A stretch of 30,362 bases of DNA from Baffinella frigidus. Taxonomy: Eukaryota; Cryptophyceae; Cryptomonadales; Baffinellaceae. Of the stretch, positions 1-8,400 are shown piece by piece (the first letter of the stretch is position 1; every line of letters begins with the position of its first letter). The stretch covers positions 56,391 through 86,752 of the forward strand of contig MU646377.1 of NCBI GenBank assembly GCA_026770585.1. Reading direction: 5' to 3'. The notes below the pieces were generated by a model, which worked only from the letters and a program-made list of their open reading frames with translations, was not told the origin of the DNA and ran no database searches. Both the position numbers and the translations under genes were made by a program.

Positions 1-240
1 TGTTTGGGATTCGGGGTTTGGGGTTTAGGGTTTGGGGTTTGGTGTTTGCCGTTTAGTGTATTGAGTTGAGTGTGTAGGTGTAGGTTGCATGGTGTAGGGT
101 GCAGGGTTTAAGGTGTAGGGGTTTGGGGTTGGAGGTTTGGGGCTAGGAATTGGGGTTTATGGGTTAGGGTGTGGGGTTTGGGGTGTAGGGTTCAGGGTTT
201 GGTGTTTGGTGTTTTGGGTCGAGGATTTCGGGTTCAGGAA
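1..240. repeat. Degenerate telomere-like array (G-rich on plus)
   Basis: TTTGGGG, TTTAGGG and GTGTAGG units with many changes. No gene seen. Confidence 0.9.
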
Positions 241-481
241 GCAACTTTTGTAGAGGAGGGGCGCCACGAGTACTGGCAGGGCTAACACACAGGCCATGGC
301 TCGATATCAGCACTTCATTGGATGATCACTCGCTGCCAACGCGAAGGTGCAGGGGTTCGAAATCCGCACCGGGTGGCTTGATGCGATCCTAAGGGAAGCA
401 GGGCCCTTCTGCAGGATACGTTCCAGTGTCCGCCTCTGCTAGAGGACCTAAAGGCATCCCTTCCACGTGTCGGTACGCTGT

Positions 482-600
482 CACATACCTATCCCTTAAG
501 TGCCCATAGGGTGAATATTCACCCCAACTTGCCCTAGGCAGGTCGTAGGGTCCTACCGTAGGTCCTTTGCGTATGCGCCTACTGGGCACTTGAGTGATAC
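482..600. mobile_element. TIR element, family 2 (about 115 bp)
   Basis: Ends are TATCCCTTAAGTGCCCA and TGGGCACTTGAGTGATA. The core holds the palindrome GGTGAATATTCACC and GGGTCCTACCGTAGG. A second copy is at 4870-4976. Confidence 0.8.
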
Positions 601-714
601 CAACCCCTCGACGGTACTGCCGAGTCCGACTAGGCGCCCGGCTATGGCGAGATTGAATCAATCCAAAAGCTCCTCACGGCGATGGGTGTCTTGCGGCTCA
701 TACTTGAGCCTTGC

Positions 715-749
715 GGCTCATACTTGAGCCGCATACTCAAGTATGAGCC
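715..749. repeat. Perfect 14-base inverted repeat
   Basis: GGCTCATACTTGAG and CTCAAGTATGAGCC with a 7-base spacer, preceded by a direct copy TTGCGGCTCATACTTGAGCC at 691-710. Strong hairpin potential. Confidence 0.8.
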
Positions 750-1031
750 TCGAGGCGATGTCGGAGAGTTGGTCCTCAAAGCGCCGCAAATGGCCAACAC
801 ACATGTCCTTGCTCCATGTTATCAGCACTTTTATTGAAACAGCGCTCACTGCAACCGCGAAGGTGCAGGAATTCGACAGCCACTTATCTGTCCCGGCGAC
901 GGGTGTCTTGCGGTACACGGGCTTCGCGCGGGGTGGTTGTCGAACCAGTCGTCGCGGCCCTCAAGCTTCGGTGAGCCGGCCGCAGTCCTCAAAGTCGTGG
1001 AGCCCGGCGCCGGCGTCTCCGGGCGGCGGTG

Positions 1032-1562
1032 TCAAGCCACGCTTCGGGCGGCCGCGGGCGAGTCGTTGAGAGGCTCTTCGAACCTGTTGAGGCGCGCAGA
1101 GGAGCCACAGATGTCGTCCTGGGACGGGGCGGCGGCGGCGATCTCAGAAGTAGATTGGTGGCGGTTGTAGATTGGTGGCGGTGTCTTACGGAACACGCGC
1201 CTTAATCGGCCGGACAAGTCATCGAGAGGCTCCTGGAACCTGTTGCGGCGCGTAGAGATGTCGTCCTGGTGCGGCGCGGCGCCGCCAACCTCAGACGTAG
1301 ATATGCGGCCGGCCGTGTCGTTGAGAGGCTCCGAGTACCGCGCATCGTCCTGGTGGCGGTCGGCGTTCGAACGCCGGAGGTTGACGTTGTTTGCCTCTCC
1401 TGCCGCAGTCGCTGGCGACCACGGGTTGGCTTGCAAGGGCGTCTCGGTCTGGGCGAGCACGTCCAGAAAGAACCGCTCCTCCTCCTCATCGGGATACACG
1501 GCGTCGGTGCTGGCCTCAATCCCTGGGACGAGCGCCGGGACGGGGTTGGGAGCCGGTGCCAT
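1032..1562 (-). CDS. Unidentified protein with internal repeats
   Basis: From ATG 1562 the frame reads MAPAPNPVPALVPGIEAS, then an acidic stretch (YPDEEEERFFLDVLAQTE), then three related units centred on HQDD or SQDD and EPL(N/D)D (for example QDDISTRRNRFQEPLDDLSG and QDDICGSSARLNRFEEPLND), ending SVA-stop at 1032. GC-rich third positions support coding. No family recognised. It may be one exon of a larger gene, or the units may be a local exon-duplication series like those in the CysRS gene. Confidence 0.45.
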   Translation of the reverse strand: MAPAPNPVPALVPGIEASTDAVYPDEEEERFFLDVLAQTETPLQANPWSPATAAGEANNVNLRRSNADRHQDDARYSEPLNDTAGRISTSEVGGAAPHQDDISTRRNRFQEPLDDLSGRLRRVFRKTPPPIYNRHQSTSEIAAAAPSQDDICGSSARLNRFEEPLNDSPAAARSVA

Positions 1563-1849
1563 GCTGTGTGTAGATTCGGGAGGCGTGCAGTGATCCAAAA
1601 TCGCATCCGGAGTGCGCACACGACCCCCCTCTCTAGCTAGAGAAGTCACGGGGGGTGGCGCCCATCTATTCCCTTTGATGGCTGTTCCCGGGTTTACTAC
1701 AAGTGTTCTCCCTTGTACCGGTAGTAAACTACCAGTGTAAACTCCAGTGTACACTGCGAAGGTTCGCTCTAGAGCCTCGAGATTCAGTCTTTCTCCGTGG
1801 TCCTCGTGGCCGTGAAAAAAGAGAGGGCCGAGTTACGCTGTTTGGCGGA

Positions 1850-2320
1850 CGGCTGCTAATAGCTGGCTCTTTTGTCTTCCTTGGTGATATGATTCTGGGT
1901 AGGTGACCCTCTTGAGCATCTTGTCCTCACGTGAGTCGCCTCCCAGAGAGGCGCATGTTGTGTCCTCTCCAGGTAGTAAAAATCAGCTGACAGGTCGTGA
2001 CCAATCTCGAGAAAAGGTGAAGGGATTCACGCAGTTGGGGAGATTCGGTCCTCTGCTTGGTAAGTACCTGTGTCACGCGGGTGGGTCTAACAATGGTAGT
2101 TTTACTAGTTTAGTACTTCTATCTGCGAATAGCTGGCTCTATCTCCTGCACGAGAGTCGGCACAAATAGATGGCTCATGAAAACTTCGAAAAGTGAACTG
2201 AAAAGTGTCGGTTCAAAACATGATCTTGGTATCTGTGTCACACGGGTGGGTCCAACAAACCCCCCATGTAATACTCTGTGCGTTTCTATCTGCGAATAGC
2301 TGGCTCTATCCAAAAAATCT
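1850..2320. repeat. Direct repeats in an unassigned stretch
   Basis: ATAGCTGGCTCT occurs at 1859, 2129 and 2297. GTGTCACGCGGGTGGGTC (about 2069) and GTGTCACACGGGTGGGTC (about 2236) mark a duplicated unit of about 165 bases. No coding region is supported here. Confidence 0.65.
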
Positions 2321-2477
2321 CCGTTTTGTTTGCTGAAGGGGGCATCCCGACGCCCCGCATCCAAGGGGGCATCCCGCTGCCCCCTTGAAAATCTCCCTGG
2401 GAGGCAGACGTCCACCAACCGCACAACCGTCGCCGTGTGCTACGCGCGTCCCAGCGACAGGACACACGCAGCGCAAC

Positions 2478-3008
2478 ATGCCGTGGCGCGAGTGCATCTT
2501 CACCGGCACCGGTGTAGTTTATCCGGCCAGTTGGGACATGAACTCCTTGCGCATCTCCGATGCAATTGTACGCAGGGGACTGACTGCGTCAGTCCCCGCC
2601 TTGGCCGCCACGCCGAAACAAGGACCGAGCGATCGCATCGCCACTCAAGACCTCGCCACTCAAGACCTCTTCTCTCGCCGCGACGATGTTCCCTGGTCGC
2701 CTGCTGCGTCTTCACAAGGCCTACGCGATGGCATCACCACGCAAGACCTCTTCTGCCGCTTGACCTCTGCTCCCGAGTCACCTGCCACGCCTTCACTCCC
2801 GACCGACGAGCGCGCGGCGCTGCCTGCCGAGATGTCGCCCTGCGCCAGCATCGGGTCCGAAAAGCAAAAGGACTCTTCGCCCCGATGCTCCTCCCCAGGA
2901 TGCGCCAAAGGCAGCCACTCCATCTCCCCGTTGGCCACTCTCGATTTTCCCTCCCCGTTGGCCATTCGCGGTCCTCTCTCCCCGACGGCAACCGCGAAGC
3001 GCGCTTGA
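2478..3008 (+). CDS. Unidentified Ser/Pro-rich protein with internal repeats
   Basis: From ATG 2478 the frame reads MPWRECIFTGTGVVYPASWD, then repeated ATQDLF/TTQDLF units and SPLATLDFPSPLAIRGPLSP near the end, with stop at 3006-3008. Codon third positions are mostly G/C. The minus strand is also open over 2660-3019, so strand is not certain. No family recognised. Confidence 0.4.
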   Translation: MPWRECIFTGTGVVYPASWDMNSLRISDAIVRRGLTASVPALAATPKQGPSDRIATQDLATQDLFSRRDDVPWSPAASSQGLRDGITTQDLFCRLTSAPESPATPSLPTDERAALPAEMSPCASIGSEKQKDSSPRCSSPGCAKGSHSISPLATLDFPSPLAIRGPLSPTATAKRA

Positions 3009-3127
3009 GGGGGAGCCACCCGCGTCGCCTGTCAACTACCTCGCCTAGGCTTTCCCGGAGGGTTCGGGTAGAGTGCGCGTGACCACTCTCGTCGTCCCTG
3101 ATGACCACACGCCCACCGAAGTGGATC

Positions 3128-3213
3128 AAATCGAGGCTGTGCAACCACCGCCTTCGTGGGGGTGCTGGCACATGTGCACACATGGTGGCCGTGTTGGTAT
3201 CAATAAATCATTA
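3128..3213. repeat. Dispersed repeat family 7
   Basis: Motif CACATGGTGGCCGTGTTGGT with TTCGTGGGGGTGCTGGCA. Other copies: 4783-4843, 7083-7112 (inverse CCAACACGGCCGCCATGC) and 21091-21128. Confidence 0.65.
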
Positions 3214-3276
3214 TAAAGGTCTCCATGGTGTTGGTGGCGGTGGTGCGCGTGCCCTAGCTCTGCGTGTGCGTGTCCT

Positions 3277-3382
3277 AGCCCTACCTCAGTCGGGTGTGTT
3301 GGTGGTATGCACCCGTCAACTTTGGAGCGGAAAAGAGCCTGGTCACACGAAATTGGTGAGTGCAAATAGACTTAGACAGAGG
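3277..3382 (+). mobile_element. TIR element, family 1, diverged
   Basis: Contains CTAGCCCTACCTCAGTCGGG, CGTCAACTTTGGAGCGGAAA and AAATTGGTGAGTGC, with a decayed right end TTAGACAGAGG. Confidence 0.72.
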
Positions 3383-3534
3383 TGTCCGGCGGGCAAGACA
3401 GAGACTGACTTGTCGTTCGTCGTCCCTGCTGAGACAGCCTCGGTGGGGGTGCAAACCAGCCGTTTCCCCTGAAACCTGTGGAAAGTGCATGTTTCGAGCC
3501 CTCTGGCGTGGAACACCACCCACCAGCCCTCACA

Positions 3535-3657
3535 ATTGGACCAAATCGTCGATTTCAGATTATATAGATTTATCCTTGATTTACCCTTGCAGAGACCCTG
3601 GATCTGGGGACTCTGCAAGGGTAAATTTCAAGTCTAAAATCGATGATTTGGTCCAAC
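3535..3657. mobile_element. Inverted-repeat element, family 4
   Basis: Outer arms TTGGACCAAATCGTCGATTT / AAATCGATGATTTGGTCCAA and inner arms TTACCCTTGCAGAG / CTCTGCAAGGGTAA make an almost complete fold-back of about 120 bases. Confidence 0.8.
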
Positions 3658-3951
3658 CGGGAAGGTTGGTGGACAGCTGGCTACAAAGGGAAGTGCTGGC
3701 CGATTCTAAGAGGACAGCAGATGCCCTCTCCCCTGGCCACTTATGGCGTGAAAAGTGGACCGCACTAAGTGGACCACTCTCAGATTCCAAGCGAGAATCG
3801 GTTAGGATGTCGGTAGGAACACCCCTATGTCCCTACGGATGGCCTAGATGTACCGTAGTGTCCTAGAGAGTATCCACGCGTGGGACATTCAGGAACCCCG
3901 TTGTAGTCCGCTGCGTGGCGAATACCCTCCCAAGGAGGCTTGTTTGTTCCC

Positions 3952-4285
3952 CAGGGCACGTGTTTACCCCGAATATAGTAGGCCTATGCCTAGGGCCCGA
4001 AGGTGGTCCTAGGCGGGGGGTCGCTTCCTTATGAGCGAGGTAACCCTTGTAAAGTTTCTTTATTGGAAGGGGGAGAGGAGCGAGGGGCCATCCTTGGTAA
4101 GACCCCGCGTGGATTCCTTCGATTCCGATATTTATTCGCCAGGGCACGTGCAGCGTACCCCGAATACAGTCGATCTAACGGCCCGAGGCGGGCTCGTCAG
4201 ACCCAGGTCCACTTTACCACAAGGACCACTTTTACTGGATGGGGACGAGGAGCGAGGGGCCATCCTTGACGTCTTTGATCGTGAA
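3952..4285. repeat. Duplicated block of about 150 bp
   Basis: CCAGGGCACGTG...ACCCCGAATA and GAGGAGCGAGGGGCCATCCT occur twice in the same order (3951-4105 and 4140-4285). No gene recognised. Confidence 0.75.
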
Positions 4286-4299
4286 CCCCCGCGCCTGGT

Positions 4300-4425
4300 G
4301 TAGGGTTTGGGGTTTGGTGTTTGGTGTTTGGGGTTTGGGTTTTGGGTTGTGGGGTTTGGAGGTTGTGGTTTGGGGCTTGGGGTTTAGGGTTTAGGGTTTA
4401 GGGTTTAGGGTTGAGAGTTTAGGGC
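4300..4425. repeat. Telomere-like array
   Basis: TTTGGGG variants pass into four clean TTTAGGG units near 4382-4412. Confidence 0.9.
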
Positions 4426-4624
4426 CTAGGGCCTGCGAGAGTCGGGCCCGCATCAGGGCTCAGGAAAGGCGTGGGATAGGCCCGCTTCGGGAAGGACAGG
4501 CCCGCCTCAGGAAAGGCAGGGTTCTACAAGTATACTCCAAAAGTTTCTGGACACGAGTACTAATTTTATAACAAGAACTCGAGACAACCAAAGGACAGGA
4601 CCAGCCTTGCGTGGCGTTAGGGTG

Positions 4625-4731
4625 GTTTTGCACGCGCGTGGCGCGTCGCGAATCGCCGCGCACCAACCCACACAACCCCCCCCACGGAATTGCAGCCTTT
4701 CCTTCTGAAATAACGCTAACGTCTCCAATTC
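4625..4731 (-). pseudogene. Ghost block of CysRS C-terminal exon segments
   Basis: 4690-4731 parallels 5163-5204 (both read ERLQF). 4628-4660 carries GGCGCGTCGCGAATCGCCGC, resembling the IRDA region of exon 20. It probably lies beyond the gene's true end. Confidence 0.5.
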
Positions 4732-4869
4732 CTACGGGTTTGCGCAAAACAGAAATGATAGACTCTCCCCGAGTGTGTCATGGCCTCCCTCCGTGGTGGT
4801 GCATGCCGATGCACGGCGACCGTGGTGGCATTGATAAAGGTATCTCACTCTAGGGATTAACCCAGGTCT

Positions 4870-4976
4870 CTCTATCCCCTAAGTGACCATGGGGTGAATA
4901 TTCACCCTAACTCGTCCTGGGCAGGTCCTAGGGCCCTACCGTAGGGCGTATGCACCTACTAGGCACTTAAGGGATA
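4870..4976. mobile_element. TIR element, family 2, second copy
   Basis: TATCCCCTAAGTGACCA...TAGGCACTTAAGGGATA with GGGGTGAATATTCACCCT inside. About 75-80% similar by eye to 482-600. Confidence 0.8.
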
Positions 4977-5031
4977 TAAATATGAGGGCGGCGCCTCGCG
5001 CGGGTCGCGGGTCGCGTCGGCGCGCACTGCA

Positions 5032-5137
5032 GGGGTACCTCGCTCATAAGAAACCGCCCCCCCCTAGGACCCTACAGTAGGGCCCTATGGGGGTCCTAGG
5101 GAGGGGGCAGTTTCTTGTGAGCGAGGTATCCCTGTAA
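5032..5137. mobile_element. Long palindromic element, family 3
   Basis: ACCTCGCTCATAAGAAAC pairs with GTTTCTTGTGAGCGAGGT across a core with CCTAGGACCC. A half copy lies at about 4005-4050 (CCTTATGAGCGAGGTAACCC). It borders the CysRS C-terminal region. Confidence 0.8.
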
Positions 5138-5204
5138 CCGAAACACTCTCTCCCACTGGAAATTGGAGCCGTTCCTTGAGAAATGACGCCTCCGACTCCA
5201 AGTC
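5089..5204 (-). CDS. Possible CysRS terminal exon
   Basis: After CCCGTAG| a phase 0 frame reads DLESEASFLKERLQFPVGES and ends at a stop inside the palindromic element at 5032-5137. A diverged copy lies at about 4690-4731 (ELETLALFQKERLQF). Neither clearly shows the family's GI.L.D...GT.W tail, so this is a weak candidate. Confidence 0.28.
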
Positions 5205-5387
5205 CTACGGGCAGAGAGAGGCACCTTCATCCGGGAACATTTTTTTTGCTTTTATGCTGGCTGGCAACGAAAATTACTACAAAAATGAAAGAATCATGTA
5301 GCAATTTTCGTGCAGTTTTTTAAAACAGAAAAAGAGGTGTTCCCGGAAGAAGGAAAAAGAGGTGTTCCCCGGATGAAGGGGATTGAC

Positions 5388-5435
5388 CTGGCACGCGTCG
5401 CGGATCTCGTCTGCCCGCGCGAAGTCCTTCCCGGC
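5388..5435 (-). CDS. CARS: CysRS exon 20 ([12 protein letters not shown])
   Basis: Acceptor GGCAG|GCC, donor CAG|GTCAAT, phase 0 to 0. It encodes [16 protein letters not shown], the R.AKDF..AD.IRD.L block near the CysRS C-terminus. Confidence 0.88.
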
Positions 5436-8400
5436 CTGCCGTCACGCGTTTCGTGTTTAGCGTTTGGGGTTTGGGGTTTGGGGTTTATGGTTTGGGGTGT
5501 GAGGTTTAAAGTTTAGGTTGTAGGGTTTCGGGTGTAGGGTTTGGGTTTTGGGTGTGGGGGTTTGGGGGTTGGGGTTTGGGGTTTGGGGGCTGGGGGTTAG
5601 GGTTTAGGGTTTAGTGTTGAGGGTTTATTATTTAGGGGTTGGGGTTTAGGGGTTGAACCTTGGCCTCGAGCCTCTCCCCCAGCAGCTTCTTCAGGTCTGC
5701 TGGCGCCTCTTCTGCTCGGGGGTTTCGGGTTTCGGGTTTCGGGTTTAGGGTTTCGGGTTTCGAGTTTCGGGTTTAGGGTTTAGGGTTTAAGGTTTCGGGT
5801 TTAGGGTGTAGGGTTTAGGGTTTAGGGTTCAGGATTCAGGGTGTAGGACGGGGCTCCTCGCTCAGAAGTCAACCCAAGGCGGCAACTTAACGCCGCAGCT
5901 GCACAGGCTCTGGAGACGCCTCGCCAGATTGGAGGAGGGTGAATTTTCTAAACCCTATCAGGATAGGTGAATTTTCTAAACCCTATCAGGATAGGATTTG
6001 CAACTTTGAAAACCACTGCCTTGAGGGGAAATTGACTTTTGGCAACCCCTTCCAAGAATCTGGCGTGGCGAGGACAGAGTCTAGGACAGCACATGTTGTT
6101 TAAGTAAAGCATTTTCATTTCGGAACATACCATAATCTGTTGTGTATCTTGAGGCTTCCAACGCTTAAGATAAGGGCGGGTATGCCATTTTAGGCATAAA
6201 ACCAAGGCTTCGATGAGTGTACTTATTAATAGATTGTGTTATGCTATTTTAGGCACAACACTAAGTCTTAGATGAGTGCACTAATTCTTAGATGAGTGTT
6301 AATAGGTGACGTTTGTCTCGCGAGGCGGGGCGAACCTGCTTCAGAGGCAGAAGAGGCCTCTGCAAAGCCGGGCGGATCGTAGCACATTCCTAGCACCTGC
6401 TTCCGGGTGTGCGGTTTTGGGTTCAGTGCTTCAGGGTTCAGGGTTCAGGGTTCAGGGATCAGGGTTCAGGGTTCAGAGGTTCAGGGTTCAGAGTTCAGGG
6501 GTTGAGGGTTCAGGGCTCAAGGTTTAGGGTGCAGGGTTTAGGGTTCAGGGATTAGGGTTTCGGTTTTCGGGTTTCAAGTTTCGGGTTTCGGGTCTAGAGA
6601 CCAGGGTTTCGGGATCCAAGTCTAGGGATTAGGGTTCAGGTTCTAGGGTTGTCCCGATCGATCCTCCCTAGTGCGGCGCCCCCGGTTTCCATTTTCGGGT
6701 TTCGAATTTCGGGTTTCAGGATTCGGGCCTAGGGATTAGGGTTGGGTTAAGGGTTGCGACCTGGTCAATGCTCCCTAGCGCGGCCAGCGCCGCGGCGGCC
6801 CCTGCCGCATCCACCTGCTTTCGGGTTCCGGGTTTCGGGTTTCGGGTTCCGGGTTCCGAGTTTTGGGTGTCGAGTTTCGGGTGTCGGTTGTCGGGTTTCG
6901 GGTTTCGGGTTCCGGGTTCCGTTTGTTTGGTTTCGGGTTTCAGGTTCCAGGTTCCGGGTTTCGGATTTCAGGTTTCGGGTCTCGGGTTTCGGGTCTCGGG
7001 TTTCGGGCTGAAGGTCTCTCCTATCCTGAACAAGGTGGAAGAGCACTCTTCTATCCTGAGCAAGGTGGAAGAGCCTCTTCTTGATACCAACACGGCCGCC
7101 ATGCATTGCCCCCCACAGAGCCACAACCTGCCGTATTCCATACCGGATGAACCAACCGCGTGAACCCCATGCGTTTCCAGCCTAACCTCGAAACCCTCAA
7201 CCTCAAACCCTAGGGGGTTGGGGCCGAAGCGAGCGTCGTCACGATACGAGCCACAACCTACCATGTTCTCAACCACCGTAAAATTGATGAGCGTAACCTA
7301 GCTCCGAAGCCCCAAACCTTAGGGCTAACCTGGTCGGCGTTGAGCAGGTTCTCAGTAGCTTTGATGAGCGAGAAGAGGGGGCGCATGCGCGCAGCTTGTC
7401 CATCTTCTCGTTATCGCCACTTCAACAACGCCATGCCCCGAAACAACGCCCCCCCCACTGGTGCAAGATAGGCCCGCCTCCTGACAGACAGTCCCGCCTC
7501 AGAAGAGGCCCGCCTGAGGCTGGATGGGACGGACAGGCCCGCCTCAGAAGAGGCCCGCCTGAGGCTGGATGGGACGGACAGGCCCGCCTCAGAAGAGGCC
7601 CGCCTGAGGCTGGATGGGACGGACAGGCCCGCCTCGGTTTCGGGACCTGGTCGGAGTAGAGCGCCACAACCTACCGTATTCTCAACCATCGCAAAATTAA
7701 TGAGCGCAACCTAGCTCCGAAACCCCAAACCTTAGAGCTAACTTGGTCGGCGTTGAGCAGCTTCTCGGTAGCCTTGATCAGCGAGAAGAGGGACGCGCAT
7801 GCGCGCGGCGTGTTCATGTCATCCTTCATCGCCTCCTTGAACCTAGGTTGAGGGTATGGGGGGTTAGGGTTTGGGGTCTGGGGTCTGAGGTGTGGTGTGG
7901 GTGGGTGTGGGGCGTGGGGAGTCGGGTTCTCCCCACCACCCCTGCTTGGTGTTTTGGGGTGTGGGGTGTGTGGTGTTGGGTGTGTGGTATTGGATGTGGC
8001 TTTGATGAGCGAGAAGAGGGCGGTGCACGCGCGCGGGGTGTTGATCTCATCCTTCATCGCCTCCGTACCTTCACCGCCTCCGTAAACCTTATCGAGAGAG
8101 GCCTTTATTACTGCCAACAGATTCACTACTTCAAAACATTGTTCTGTGGTATCGTCAGGGTGGTATTCGCTACCTCAGCATCGGCATAGCCTTTACCATA
8201 GCACAAAACCCACCCCTAAGAGAGCAAAAAAAGTTGTGTAGATTGAATATGTTTCCGTATGAGATAGGAGGTTAGACGAGCGAGAAGAGGGCGGGGTGTT
8301 CACGTCGTCCTTCAATGCCTTACACCTAGTGCGAGATGCGAGGTTTGGGGTTTGGGGTCTAAGGGGTGTGGGGTTTAGGGTGTGGGGTTGAACCCTGAGA

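Noticed and set aside
1-60. True chromosome end at the left edge, or at the right edge (30276-30362)
   Set aside because: The arrays are degenerate or of the TTTGGGG variant and similar arrays occur throughout the window; the right one follows a splice donor inside a gene.
6754-7163. Long open frames reading FGFRVSG-type repeats
   Set aside because: They are translations of TTTCGGG-type 7-mers; a 21-base period keeps any frame open. No real protein.
7489-7636. CRISPR array
   Set aside because: Contiguous tandem units without unique spacers, in a eukaryotic intron.
7396-7659. Open frame over the 45-bp repeat as a gene
   Set aside because: The repeat unit is a multiple of three, so all frames stay open; it lies in a CysRS intron.
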